Shown here in pieces: positions 20,001-28,793 of a stretch of DNA of 57,145 nucleotides. The notes beneath the pieces were generated by a model. The model saw only the letters and a list, made by a program, of their open reading frames with translations, ran no database searches and had not been told where the DNA came from. Both the position numbers and the translations under genes were made by a program. Where the stretch lies: the NCBI GenBank assembly GCA_026993525.1, contig JALWSS010000114.1:1-57145 (forward strand). Reading direction: 5' to 3'. Origin of the DNA: Saprospiraceae bacterium (GTDB taxonomy: Bacteria > Bacteroidota > Bacteroidia > Chitinophagales > Saprospiraceae). How positions within the stretch are numbered: position 1 is the first letter of the stretch; each line of letters starts with the position of its first letter.

Positions 20001-23000
20001 CGGTGGTGTCGGTGCAGGTAAGCGGCCCCGACACGGCAGCCTGGCACAGCGGGAAGCAGCCAGTGGGCGCAAAGACAATGACCGAGGCCGTGTCTGCACA
20101 CTGGTTGATGCTGTTGTAAACTTCGAGGTAAAAGGTGTCTTGCGGATTGTTGGGAACCACCACCGGGCTGGTGCTGTTGGCACCGCTGACCACCGTGCCG
20201 CCCGGACTGAACCACTGGTACTGGAAGTTGCCACCGGCAGAAGAGCCACTGCCGTCCAGGGTGATGGTGGTATCGCCGCAGGACATCTGCAGGTCGGTGC
20301 CGGCGTCGGCAAAGGGGGCAAAATCCAGCAACTGCACAAAGACGGCATCTTCGTCAAAACAGCCGTTCAGGGTGTCGGTGACCCGGATGTTGTAAATGCC
20401 CACGCCCATCACCTCCACGTTCAGTTGGTCGGTGGGGGTACAGAAATTCCCATCGATGCTTTCCCATTGATAGGTGTATTGAGGCCCCTGGCTGGTGCCG
20501 CCGGCATCCAGCGGATAGCACCCGGCCAGCTCCGGGCAGGTGAGCGACAGGAAAGTGGCCGGATAGGCCGAGGCCACCGGGTGTACCGTGTCGGCCGCCA
20601 CAATAACGGTATCCGTCGCAAACAGGCCCGTGGCCGTGTTGGAGACGGTAAAAACAAAAGTGCCGCTACTGACCAGGGGGGCAAAGGGGTCGCTCTGGTC
20701 TGCCACCGTGCCGCTGATGGCCGCCCAGTCGTAGTTCACGAAAGGCCCGGTTGTACCGTTGGCAGCCAGTGTATCGAAAACGTTGTAACAGTTCACCAGC
20801 CCGTCGGCGCCGGCATCGGCAAAAGGCATGCAGGCGGCGGTGTCCAGGCTGACCAGGGCGGTGTCCCTGGCCGTGCAGTTGTTGTCAATGTCCGTAATGG
20901 CCAGGATGTAGGTTCCCGGTTCCACAACGGTGGGGGTGTAGCTGTTGGTGCCGCCTTGTATTTGCCCGTCGGGGGTGCTCCACTGGATGAACAGGTTGCC
21001 CGTGCCGGTTGAGCCCGTGCCGTCCAGAATGGCCTGACCGGTGTCACAGTCCAGTTCCATGTCCGGCCCCGCATCGGCCACAGGCGGGATGGCGGTGGCC
21101 GTCACAACGACGGTGTCGCTGTCTTCGCAAAAAGCAAAGCTGACGGAAAGCACAAAAGTGTCCGGATAGTTGACCGGCACCTGTGGTGTGGTGCCCACCA
21201 GGTCGCCGTTGCTGTTGTGCCACTGCACGATGGTGAAAGGCACGATGGTGGAGTTGCTGCCGTCGAGGGTCACCGTGGGGTTGTCGCAATCTATGACGAG
21301 GTCCGGTCCGGCATTGGCCACGGGCGGGTTGGCGTTGTCGGCAATGACGGTGCTGTCAATGGCCGTGCAGCCGTTGGCGTCGTTGGTCACCGTCAGGTAA
21401 TAGGTGGCGGCGGCCTCCACCGTGGCAAAGGCTTCGTCCACCGGCCCCACAAAAGCTCCGCCGGGGCTGCTGCTCCACAGGTAGCTGAAGCCGGGTCCCG
21501 TGGAAGTGGCATTGCCACCGACGGTTACCGACAGCACCGTACAGCTCACCGAGCCGGGTGGGCCGGCATCGGCCACGGGCGGCAGGGTGTCTATTGCGAT
21601 GCTGAAGCTGGTATCGGCTGTGCAACCGTTGAACTGGTCGGTCAGTTCCAACGAATAGTTTCCAGGTTCCGCAATGAGGGCGATGGGGCTGCCCTGCCCA
21701 CCAGCTATCGGGCCTCCCCATTGAAACTGAAGCTGGTTGCCTGTGGAGGCACCGGCATCAGCGTGCAAGGTGTCCAGGGTGCAGGTCAGGGTATTTCCTT
21801 CGGGAAATGCGAGGGCAGGCACAGGAGGCACCGTGTCAATGGCCACCACGACCAGGTCGGTGTCCTGGCAGCTGTTGACCAGGTCGGTGACGATGAGCTG
21901 GTAAGAGCCCGGCTCATCCACGGTGGGGTTGGGGATGTTGAGCGGTGGCAGCAAGTTGCCGCTGATGGCGCTCCAGGCGTACTGCACCCCCCCCGTTGCA
22001 GCGGAGCTGCTACCATCCAACTGAAGGCTGGCAAGGGCACAGGTCAGGGTATCGCCCGGGCCGGCATTGGCCGAAGGCTGAAGGATATTTTGAAACACCT
22101 CGATGGAAGCCGTGTCGGCACAACCGTTGAGGCTGTCCACCACGACGAGCTGGTACACATCGGGCTGCCCCACCGTTGGCAAGGGGCTGTTTGGATTGCT
22201 GATGGGGCTGCCGTTTTGCGAAGACCATTCAAAACCCAGCCCACCCTGCCCGCTGCTGCCGCTTCCGTTCAGTTGGACGCTGTCCACCATGCAGGTGAGG
22301 GTATCGGGGCCGGCTATCAGGGGCAGCGCTGTTGGCGGCAGGATGTTTTGGCCAACGGTGATGTCGGAGCTCAGGCTGCAACCGGTCACCTGCACGGATA
22401 CGGTGTACATGCCGGGCGCATTGGCGGTGGTGGTGGGCGTGTTCAGCGGCCCGGTAATGTTGCCGCCGGTCGTGCTCCACAGGTAGGTGGGCGTACCGGT
22501 GGTGGCCACCACCGTGGCATCCAGGGAGACCTCCTGAATGGCACAGGTGAGTTCATCGCTGGGCTCTACATCGAGGATGATTTCAATGACGGTGAGGTCC
22601 AGCACCACCACGCTGTCGCAATCGAATGAGGAGGTCAGGGTAACAGAGTGAATGCCCGTCTGGTAAAACGGCATGGTGCCGATGTAAAGCGTATCGCCCC
22701 CGCAGATGGTGTCTGTCAGAAAGGTGGAGTCCGGCGGCACCACCAGCAGGTCGAGCAGCACCAGGCTGTCGCAGCCGAAGCTGTTTTGCAAGAGGACTTC
22801 GTGGGTGCCGGTAGTGCCAATGGTATCCGTTCCGACGATGACCGACTGCCCGCTGCAGATGGTGTCGGCCAGCATGAGGGTATCGGCCGGCAGCACCGTC
22901 AGACTGAGGTTGATGATGCTGTCACAGCCACCTGCGGATGCCAGCGTGTCAATGTAATTGCCGGAGGCGATGTAAGCCGATGTTCCGACGAAAACCGTGT

Positions 23001-24012
23001 CGCCGCCGCAGATGGTGTCCGTGAGGAATTGGGGCGGTATGGGAGCAGAGATGCTCACGAGAATGCAGTTGGTGTCAATGTCGCCGCAGAAGTCCGGGTT
23101 GGGACCGTGCAGGTTGTTGTAGATGCTGTCGGGGGTGAGGGGAGTGCCGGCCGCCGGCAGGTTGGTGCTGTCGGCCCAGAGGAAAGAGAGGCCGCAGACC
23201 TGGTACTGCCCCGGCAGGTAGCCGGTGAGGTCGGTGAGGCTGTCGTAAATCAGCAGGCTGTCGTTTGCGAAGATGGTATAGGTGTAGCCGTAGCTGCTGT
23301 CGGGCACGGCGGCGCCGTAGATGGGGTTTGGGCTGAGGTCCAGGGTGCTGTCGCCCTGGCAGGCCAGCACGTCGGGCTCAAAGGCGAGGTTGCCGGCGTC
23401 GGCTTCGCAACAGAAGATGCCGGACTGGTCGCAAAGCACGATTTGAAAATCGAAGATCTCTCCACCGTTGAACATGGCGTCGTTGCTCACTTCCAGGCAC
23501 CACTGGCCGTTCACCGGGCCGCTGTTGAAGTCTTCCAGGCAGCCGCTGAAGGGGTGGTAAGAGCCGGTGTAGGTGGCGTTTTGCCAGGCGCAGTTGGGCG
23601 GGCAGCCTTCAAAGGTGCAGGGATAGGGGCAGTTGCCAATGGTGTCGGGCACGCAGGTGTCGCCGCAGGGTACGAACTGGATGTCCCACAGCGCTACGGG
23701 TGTCCAGGTGTTGCAGTTGCTGCTGGCATCCACCAGGGTTACCTGGGTGCCGTCGGGGCTGGTCAGGGTCAGGTTGAGGTTGCCAACACGGCCGTGCCGG
23801 AACTTTACATACACCCCGCAGACACCCTGGGCGGGGTCTGCCAGGTCGTTGTTGAAAGCGTCGGTGATGTCGTAACAAACGGTGGTGGTGGAATTGGGCG
23901 GGAAAGTTTGCGGGCAATTGCCCTGGTCTTCACATCCACAGTTCTGCCCCTGCGTTTGCGCAGCGAAGAAAACGCTCAAACCAATGCTCAGGAGTAATGG
24001 GATTATACGCAT
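17014..24012 (-). CDS. Giant secreted PKD-like repeat protein, gliding-motility C-terminal domain
   Basis: 2332 residues from the ATG at 24012 (MRIIPLLLSIG, signal peptide to about QGQ); a TTG nine bases upstream is less likely. The N-terminal ~200 residues form a proprotein-convertase P-like domain (VGNLNLTLTSPDGTQVTLVD, NGQWCLEVSND). Then come linker repeats containing DTICGGDTV and DTICSGQSV. About nineteen PKD-like modules of ~85 residues follow, each with an AGPD.xLTC opening, LDGS.S, YxWS and GTYxLTVTDxxNGC. The end has YVPNAFSPNGDGTND and WRIFDRWGDLVF, the CHU_C/gliding-motility T9SS C-terminal domain. It is a surface adhesin or matrix protein by inference. Repeat DNA is similar but not identical, so recombination between modules is possible. 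Confidence 0.9.
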   Translation of the reverse strand: MRIIPLLLSIGLSVFFAAQTQGQNCGCEDQGNCPQTFPPNSTTTVCYDITDAFNNDLADPAQGVCGVYVKFRHGRVGNLNLTLTSPDGTQVTLVDASSNCNTWTPVALWDIQFVPCGDTCVPDTIGNCPYPCTFEGCPPNCAWQNATYTGSYHPFSGCLEDFNSGPVNGQWCLEVSNDAMFNGGEIFDFQIVLCDQSGIFCCEADAGNLAFEPDVLACQGDSTLDLSPNPIYGAAVPDSSYGYTYTIFANDSLLIYDSLTDLTGYLPGQYQVCGLSFLWADSTNLPAAGTPLTPDSIYNNLHGPNPDFCGDIDTNCILVSISAPIPPQFLTDTICGGDTVFVGTSAYIASGNYIDTLASAGGCDSIINLSLTVLPADTLMLADTICSGQSVIVGTDTIGTTGTHEVLLQNSFGCDSLVLLDLLVVPPDSTFLTDTICGGDTLYIGTMPFYQTGIHSVTLTSSFDCDSVVVLDLTVIEIILDVEPSDELTCAIQEVSLDATVVATTGTPTYLWSTTGGNITGPLNTPTTTANAPGMYTVSVQVTGCSLSSDITVGQNILPPTALPLIAGPDTLTCMVDSVQLNGSGSSGQGGLGFEWSSQNGSPISNPNSPLPTVGQPDVYQLVVVDSLNGCADTASIEVFQNILQPSANAGPGDTLTCALASLQLDGSSSAATGGVQYAWSAISGNLLPPLNIPNPTVDEPGSYQLIVTDLVNSCQDTDLVVVAIDTVPPVPALAFPEGNTLTCTLDTLHADAGASTGNQLQFQWGGPIAGGQGSPIALIAEPGNYSLELTDQFNGCTADTSFSIAIDTLPPVADAGPPGSVSCTVLSVTVGGNATSTGPGFSYLWSSSPGGAFVGPVDEAFATVEAAATYYLTVTNDANGCTAIDSTVIADNANPPVANAGPDLVIDCDNPTVTLDGSNSTIVPFTIVQWHNSNGDLVGTTPQVPVNYPDTFVLSVSFAFCEDSDTVVVTATAIPPVADAGPDMELDCDTGQAILDGTGSTGTGNLFIQWSTPDGQIQGGTNSYTPTVVEPGTYILAITDIDNNCTARDTALVSLDTAACMPFADAGADGLVNCYNVFDTLAANGTTGPFVNYDWAAISGTVADQSDPFAPLVSSGTFVFTVSNTATGLFATDTVIVAADTVHPVASAYPATFLSLTCPELAGCYPLDAGGTSQGPQYTYQWESIDGNFCTPTDQLNVEVMGVGIYNIRVTDTLNGCFDEDAVFVQLLDFAPFADAGTDLQMSCGDTTITLDGSGSSAGGNFQYQWFSPGGTVVSGANSTSPVVVPNNPQDTFYLEVYNSINQCADTASVIVFAPTGCFPLCQAAVSGPLTCTDTTVTLSGAGSTLSAITSYNWSSNTGSFCAATDSINTCANAPGIYTLSVTNTFNGVPFTTSCQVQVLQDIAAPSANAGPDRNLTCQDTVLALDGSNSSAGPDFTYLWTANPGNILSGAAAPIATINATGTYTLTVTDTTNGCTASDVVTIGLDTLHPVADAGPGAELTCSNSNATLFGSAVPATVIYQWTTQDGDICGGPNSPNPVVCTAGTYLLTTTLIGNGCADTASVVVTADDDFPVVSAGPDLSYTCADTVFTLAATASGGALLDYQWTATNGGCISGPDDILQITVACPGTYTLVVTDVVNGCTASSVMEVIADTLPPLADAGDDQFITCQQLVVQLDGGNSQPAGALSFEWSTTDGHILSPLDQPVIEADSVGTYLLTVTNQTNQCTASDSAVVSLAGDIPEVNAGPDTTLTCTRTSMALDGSASSSGPGVLYSWVALPGNIVAGANTNAPVINEPGTYILTLNDTISLCVLTDTVQVGLDTVAPSAQLSQVPDTVTCAQPAVTLDAGSSLPADSLSFLWVALSGNIAGAVDESSASVTEGGTYLLTVTNIRNGCTDQLMVNVAEDTEVPLVEFATAPILNCFNPEVQPEVLPPTAEPIYGYAWNGPQPIQNPNSNTPTVSEPGLYFVTVTNMANGCEATGSILITENFAEPDAVASATGALDCDNEEVLLSGTGSSTGNVSYQWATTSGGGIGTPNAINTLVNAPGWYSLTVQFLDNGCTATDSVEVISLADPIVGANIEMTPPDCIILEGSLNVTEVVGGADPFFYSIDGGIATNIPEFLYLDPGNHLLTIEDLNGCSLDTTIYLPYPQEVVVELGPDHFIDLGDEVDLEAQLSIAISEVDTLWWLNLPDSVECPTCLSQTVAPLETTVYRIYVVDANGCMAEDKVTVWVNSRQPVYVPNAFSPNGDGTNDRLIFFAGPEVARVRYWRIFDRWGDLVFHAEGFPANDPAFGWNGLFNGQPMNAAVFAWKAEVEYLDGRTEVLFGDVTLLR

Positions 24013-24256
24013 AGGCAGCAATCAGTCCGTGGGATGTTGAGAGTGTTGAGACGGTTGATTTGTTGAAGTGCTGAGACGGTTGAAGGGGTTAGGGGTGTGA
24101 ATTTAAGGCACGTTACTGAACGGTTATTCCCTCCTAAACATTTCAACAAATCAACATTTCAACATTCCGTGCGGCCGCAGGTCTTCTGCAATCTGTTCTC
24201 AAAAGTAAGAGATAATTGCATGTGTTGCCAGCCAGCTCACACAGGGGCAATCACTC

Positions 24257-25549
24257 TCAGGGCATCCACCAGCTCTTTTTACGGGGAGCGGCGCTAATGG
24301 TTGCCGACCATTTTTCCAGTAATTGGCAGTATTCCCGGAGGCATTTGGCGCTGTAACTGTCCAGTTCCTCCGCGCTGGGGTTCTGTTTGAGCAGGCTGTG
24401 GGTTTCGTGCAGCAGTTTGGTCTGAAAGGCTTGTCTTTCTTCGTCAATGATGGATTTTCGGTTTTGGTAGTCAGTGCAGATTTCCCGGTGCAGCAATTCG
24501 GCCTGCCACCAAAGGCTGTCGTCGGGTGTGGCACCGGGCAGTTGCCAGTCGTCCAGCAGGGAGCTACCACCAAAGAAAAAAGGCAGGTACACCGAAAGGC
24601 AGGGCATGGAAGTGCCGGTGAGCCAAACCGTTATTGGTCCGTTCGGAGGTATTTCAGCGATCATGGAACCGGTGGTATTGCTGGGGTTCAGCAGTCCGGT
24701 GGCGTGCATGCAAACGGAGGCGGTATTGGCTCTGGAGGGTTTGAACCGGGGGTCGGGCAGGTTGTGGCTGCTCAGTATCCGGACCGCATCCTTGACGGAT
24801 ACACCAGCCGCACAGCTTTCAGCCTCGCCCCGTGTGGTGTTCATTCTGATGCGGGCCCTGCCAAAGGTGGTGTAGAGCCAGTCGGAAAATGCTGTTCTGA
24901 AGCTGAACCCCTCCTCCGGGCCCCGGTGCCAGCCTCTTTTTCTTGCGTAGGCAATGGCGTCAGAACTGATGAGGTCGTAGCGGTTTTCAATGCTCAGGCT
25001 GTTGGAAATGCTCCTCACCCCGTGCGTCACCTGTTGTGCCACCCAATGCCTGCCGGCAGTTTCCAGCACCCAGGCCTCTTTCGCATCGGCAATGAGGAAG
25101 CTGTTGTGGTAGTAAAATCCCCTGTTGCGATAGCCGCCGAAGGCATCCTGCCCGTACTCCCCGAGGTGCCCGATGATGCACTCCAGGGCCAGGCGGGCGG
25201 TGCGGCTGCGTTCCAGTGCCAGCCGCAACAGGTCCATGCCGGTCAGGCCGGTGTTTTTCTTCGCAATTCGCAGCCGGGTAAAAACCGCCTCGTTGCCGAT
25301 GACCACCCCGTGCTCGTTGACACCCATCTCCGCACCCCACATCTGAAACGGTTTGGACAGCAGCACCTCACAGGTCCGTTCCACCTGAGGCACTTCGATG
25401 TAGGTGCAGCGCAAGCTGCGCCCGCCGTGCCGCATGGCCGGAATGCGCACAATGGCCTGCGCCTCATCCGGCTCCCGGTCGGAATTTTTGGCAAAAAGCA
25501 CTGCCTGGTTCTTCGCCCTGTCGGGCAATGTGACGAAGGTGTCGCACAT
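24257..25549 (-). CDS. Secernin-like peptidase family C69 protein
   Basis: 430 residues starting MCDTFVTLPDRAKNQAVLFAKNSDREPDEAQ. The Cys at residue 2 would become the N-terminal nucleophile, and the KNSDRE motif matches C69 dipeptidases and secernins. The middle has GNEAVFTR, GMDLLRLALERS and NSFLIADAKEAWVLETAG, all typical of the secernin fold. It has no signal peptide, so it is cytosolic and probably a dipeptidase or amidohydrolase. The natural substrate is unknown. It stands alone between the giant secreted gene and the nitrilase-fold gene on the same strand. Confidence 0.85.
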   Translation of the reverse strand: MCDTFVTLPDRAKNQAVLFAKNSDREPDEAQAIVRIPAMRHGGRSLRCTYIEVPQVERTCEVLLSKPFQMWGAEMGVNEHGVVIGNEAVFTRLRIAKKNTGLTGMDLLRLALERSRTARLALECIIGHLGEYGQDAFGGYRNRGFYYHNSFLIADAKEAWVLETAGRHWVAQQVTHGVRSISNSLSIENRYDLISSDAIAYARKRGWHRGPEEGFSFRTAFSDWLYTTFGRARIRMNTTRGEAESCAAGVSVKDAVRILSSHNLPDPRFKPSRANTASVCMHATGLLNPSNTTGSMIAEIPPNGPITVWLTGTSMPCLSVYLPFFFGGSSLLDDWQLPGATPDDSLWWQAELLHREICTDYQNRKSIIDEERQAFQTKLLHETHSLLKQNPSAEELDSYSAKCLREYCQLLEKWSATISAAPRKKSWWMP

Positions 25550-25641
25550 GGGTGGTTGTTTGGGTTAAAGGTAGGAATCCGGAAAGTCTATTGTTGAGTT
25601 CTACCTGATAAAAACAATTGAATGGTAACAAGCAGCATTTC

Positions 25642-26853
25642 TCACCGCTCACTCCCCCACCTCCCCGTCTGAAAGCAGGCACTTAAAATGCTGCCTCTTG
25701 CCAGGCTGTCTCCTCTCAGCAACTCTCCATTGCGGATAAAATAGGAATGGCCATCGCTGCCGAGGTCCCACAGTTGTCCCCGAAGGAAAACATTGCAGCC
25801 GTTGGAAGCACCGGAATGGTGCAGCCTGCCGGGCAGGGCGTAGCGCTCCCAGGCTTCGGCTTCGGTGAGGTGACCGGTGTCGGCTACTGCCACATCATCG
25901 GGGGCGGGGGCACCGTCGTAGCCATGCCAGCTTTGTTGCAGGTGCCCATTGCCGGCGATGAATGATGGGACAGCGATGAAATAAGCCGAATCGGCTTTGG
26001 CTTGCAGGTAGGCATTCGGTTGCCACGAATCAGCGCAGATGAAGACCTGGGTAAGCCCCACCGGGGTGACCACCGAACGCCGCCAGGGTGTTTGGCAAGC
26101 ATTGAGGAAGTCGAGTTCATCGGCAGTGGGATAGGCTTTGAAGATTTTGGCCACCTCCAAACCCTGGGCGTTGAATACGTAAGACACATTGTAAAGGCCG
26201 GGTGCGTTCAGGCTGTCTGTGGGTTCGGTGTATTCCACGATGCTGCCGGCTATGACGTAAGACTTGGTGCTTTTGGCCACTTCTGAAAACACTTCCCGGT
26301 AAATGCGCTGCATTTCGGATGACTTGTACCGGAAGATGGCCACCGGCACTTTGGATTTTCCTTCGGGAATGTTGCTAAGCGAAAAACCGGGCATAAACAA
26401 ATCGCTCAGAAGCATGGTGGTCATGGCTTTCTGAATGGTGGGTGCGTGGATTACCGAACGCTTTTCACCGGCCGCCACCAGCCAGGTGCCGATGTGTTCG
26501 GGGAAAACGATCAGTGAGCCTTCTGGAATGAGGCCCTGCTTTTGTCCCTCCTTGATGTATCCGAAAATCTTCTTCCTGAAATTTCGCTCACTGCTGTAGT
26601 CAATGGTCGTCATCCACGGCTGAATGAGTACCACGTGGGTGCCACAACTGTCGGCCGGGAAGTGTTTGACCTCGTCGAGGTTCAGTGGTGTTCCGGTCAG
26701 GGGGTAGTTGCGTCCGGCATTGCTCCAGTGTTTCATTCCGAAAAACAGAACAAGGCCGATTAGCGTAAGCAGGACTGCACCGATGAAGTTTGTCAGAACT
26801 TCTTTTGCCGAGTAATACTCCTCAGAAGAATCCGGCCGGGGCTTTTGATCCAT
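25642..26853 (-). CDS. Membrane-anchored carbon-nitrogen hydrolase (nitrilase superfamily)
   Basis: 403 residues. One N-terminal transmembrane helix (about residues 24-42, FIGAVLLTLIGLVLFFGM) precedes a nitrilase-fold domain. The Glu-Lys-Cys triad is visible as SLIVFPEH (Glu), AKIFKAYPT (Lys) and VFICADSW (Cys). Layout and anchoring recall the catalytic half of apolipoprotein N-acyltransferase, but the multi-helix membrane domain of Lnt is absent. The reaction could be amide hydrolysis or acyl transfer at the outer face of the membrane. It is divergent from the GT4 gene, with 75 bases between the starts. Confidence 0.72.
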   Translation of the reverse strand: MDQKPRPDSSEEYYSAKEVLTNFIGAVLLTLIGLVLFFGMKHWSNAGRNYPLTGTPLNLDEVKHFPADSCGTHVVLIQPWMTTIDYSSERNFRKKIFGYIKEGQKQGLIPEGSLIVFPEHIGTWLVAAGEKRSVIHAPTIQKAMTTMLLSDLFMPGFSLSNIPEGKSKVPVAIFRYKSSEMQRIYREVFSEVAKSTKSYVIAGSIVEYTEPTDSLNAPGLYNVSYVFNAQGLEVAKIFKAYPTADELDFLNACQTPWRRSVVTPVGLTQVFICADSWQPNAYLQAKADSAYFIAVPSFIAGNGHLQQSWHGYDGAPAPDDVAVADTGHLTEAEAWERYALPGRLHHSGASNGCNVFLRGQLWDLGSDGHSYFIRNGELLRGDSLARGSILSACFQTGRWGSER

Positions 26854-26928
26854 GGCGTAATAAGGTTAATTATCGAAAAACTTTTTTCTCCTTTGTGCCG
26901 GGCTTATCCAAAAGTCATACACAAGGTA

Positions 26929-28050
26929 ATGAAAATCGGATTTGATGCAAAAAGGCTCTACTGCAACTTCACCGGCCTGGGCAACCACAACCGCACCACG
27001 CTGGCTGGCCTGTTGCGGCAATTTCCGGAACACGAATACCACCTCTACACGCCCCGCATTGTTGAAAATGAAGAGACCCGTTTTTTTCTGGAACACGAAA
27101 AAGCGCATACCCACCGGCCGGGCCTGTTGCCCGGAGGGCTGTGGAGAAGCTTTGCAATACCCGGCCGGCTGAAAGCCGATGGCATTGAACTGTACCACGG
27201 CATGAGCAACGAACTGCCGGTGAACATCCGTTCTGCAGGGGTGAAATCGGTGGTGACGATCATGGACCTGATCTTCAAAGTTTATCCGCAGACCTACCAT
27301 TGGATAGACCGACGGATCTACGACCTGAAATTCTCCCGGGCGGCCCGGCAGGCCGAGGCGGTGGTAGCCATCAGCGAGGCCACCAAAAGGGACCTGGTTA
27401 GATTCTACGGCATTGCCGAAGAAAAAACAGAAGTGATCTACCCGGTTTGCAACGAGGTGTTTTTGACCGAAGGAAAAGAAGAAAAACCCCTGCCTTTCGA
27501 CCTGCCCGAATCTTATTTTTTGTACGTCGGAAGTGTGATAGAGCGAAAGAACCTCGCATTGCTGGTGCAGGCTTACCGACTGCTGCCACAGAGTTGCCGC
27601 CTGCCGGTGCTGGTGGTTGGCAATGGCCGCAAATACAAAGCCCATGTCATGGAACTGCTTGGGCGCCACGGCCTCAACGAGTACTTCCGGTGGTTCCACA
27701 ACTTGCACGACAACCGCCAGCTCAAACAACTGTATCAAAATGCCACGGCACTGATCTATCCCTCTGTTTACGAGGGTTTTGGACTGCCGGTGGCTGAGGC
27801 CCATTTTTGCCGCACACCCGTGATCACCTCCAACGTTTCCAGCCTGCCGGAAGCCGCCGGCCCCCATGCCATGACCATTGACCCCGACGAGGCCGGCGCC
27901 CTGGCGGAGGCCATCAGGTTTTTGCTGGACAACGAGGCGGCCCGGAAGGAAATGGCAGAAAAATCCCATGCCTTCGCCTGGCGGCAATTCCATCCCCGAA
28001 AGCTCACCGACCAGTTGATGGCGCTCTATTCGAAAACATTGCGGGATTAG
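26929..28050 (+). CDS. Glycosyltransferase family 4
   Basis: 373 residues from MKIGFDAKRLYCNFTGLGNH. It has a GT-B fold with an N-terminal acceptor domain (ELYHGMSNELP, VTIMDLIFKVYP) and a C-terminal nucleotide-sugar domain. The latter contains YFLYVGSVIERKNLALLVQA, LPVLVVGNG, and ALIYPSVYEGFGLPVAEA with the conserved glutamates of GT4 enzymes. The frame is open upstream to 26845, but the ATG at 26929 gives the conserved N-terminus. Probably cytosolic or membrane-associated and acting in glycan synthesis. Donor and acceptor unknown. Confidence 0.88.
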   Translation: MKIGFDAKRLYCNFTGLGNHNRTTLAGLLRQFPEHEYHLYTPRIVENEETRFFLEHEKAHTHRPGLLPGGLWRSFAIPGRLKADGIELYHGMSNELPVNIRSAGVKSVVTIMDLIFKVYPQTYHWIDRRIYDLKFSRAARQAEAVVAISEATKRDLVRFYGIAEEKTEVIYPVCNEVFLTEGKEEKPLPFDLPESYFLYVGSVIERKNLALLVQAYRLLPQSCRLPVLVVGNGRKYKAHVMELLGRHGLNEYFRWFHNLHDNRQLKQLYQNATALIYPSVYEGFGLPVAEAHFCRTPVITSNVSSLPEAAGPHAMTIDPDEAGALAEAIRFLLDNEAARKEMAEKSHAFAWRQFHPRKLTDQLMALYSKTLRD

Positions 28051-28126
28051 CCTTCCGCGAAGTGTGCATCTATTTTCGCACTTTTGCTCAGCCGGCTTTT
28101 ATCCTCTGACAAACATTTTATCCAAA

Positions 28127-28603
28127 ATGACATCCAAAATTGTTTACGAAGGAAATCTCAGAACCCGGGCCACACACCTGCGCTCCGGCCAGGAGATCAT
28201 CACCGATGCACCGGTTGACAACCAGGGCAAGGGCGAAGCGTTTTCACCCACCGACCTGGTGGCCACTGCCCTCGGCTCATGTATGATCACCATCATGGGC
28301 ATCAGGGCCCGCGACAATGGCATTGACATCAACGGCACCGCCTGCGAGGTGAATAAGATCATGGGCAGCAGCCCGCGCCGCATCAGCCGGGTGGAACTGA
28401 AAATCCAGCTTCCGGAAAAAAACTATTCGCCGGAGCAAAAAGCCCTCCTGGAAGACGCAGCCAGGGGCTGCCCCGTGTGCCAAAGCCTGAGTTCAGAGCT
28501 GGAGGTGGACCTTCAGTTTGAATGGCCTGTAAGTGAAGAATCGAGCCCCGATAGCCCGAAAGCCTTCGGGATCGGGGGAGGAACTGAGGAACTGAGGAAT
28601 TGA
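28127..28603 (+). CDS. OsmC family protein
   Basis: 158 residues. The OsmC/Ohr fold shows as IVYEGNLRTRATH, FSPTDLVATALGSCM (first active Cys, about residue 53) and GCPVCQSLSS (second Cys, about residue 121). These proteins reduce organic peroxides or otherwise handle thiol stress. The normal family end is near ELEVDLQFEW. The last ~25 residues (SEESSPDSPKAFGIGGG...) come from an inserted palindrome and the start of a tandem repeat, so the original stop seems to have been replaced. The ATG at 28127 is the natural start. Confidence 0.85.
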   Translation: MTSKIVYEGNLRTRATHLRSGQEIITDAPVDNQGKGEAFSPTDLVATALGSCMITIMGIRARDNGIDINGTACEVNKIMGSSPRRISRVELKIQLPEKNYSPEQKALLEDAARGCPVCQSLSSELEVDLQFEWPVSEESSPDSPKAFGIGGGTEELRN

Positions 28604-28690
28604 GGAATTGAGGAACTGAGGAACTGAGGAACTGAGGAACTGAGGAATCGAGGAATTGATCCCGACTTTCGTCGGGAGAGGAATTGAAGA
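28546..28690. repeat. Nested palindromes and 9-base tandem repeats
   Basis: An outer palindrome CCCCGAT (28546-28552) / ATCGGGG (28571-28577) encloses an inner one, CCCGAA-AGCC-TTCGGG (28555-28570). Tandem copies of a GGAACTGAG-like 9-mer follow (28578-28659). They are interrupted by TCCCGAC-TTTC-GTCGGGA (28660-28677) and then resume. The repeats overlap the 3' end of the OsmC gene. Confidence 0.8.
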
Positions 28691-28724
28691 ATCGAGGGCG
28701 ACTGGTTCCATGCATCCCTAAACC

Positions 28725-28772
28725 TCCATAATCCCTATAATCCTCATAATCCCTATAATCCTCATAATCCTC
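28725..28772. repeat. Short tandem repeat of ATAATCCCTATAATCCTC type
   Basis: An 18-base unit alternates CCCTATAAT and CCTCATAAT, repeated about two and a half times, just before the transporter gene. It is not obviously regulatory. Confidence 0.6.
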
Positions 28773-28793
28773 CACACACCAACGACCTTTTGA

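Noticed and set aside
17051-23997. Several long plus-strand frames (up to 591 and 470 codons) opposite the giant secreted gene
   Set aside because: They are antisense to GC-rich repeat modules. Their predicted proteins are rich in H, V and G, show no domain, and repeat with the module period.
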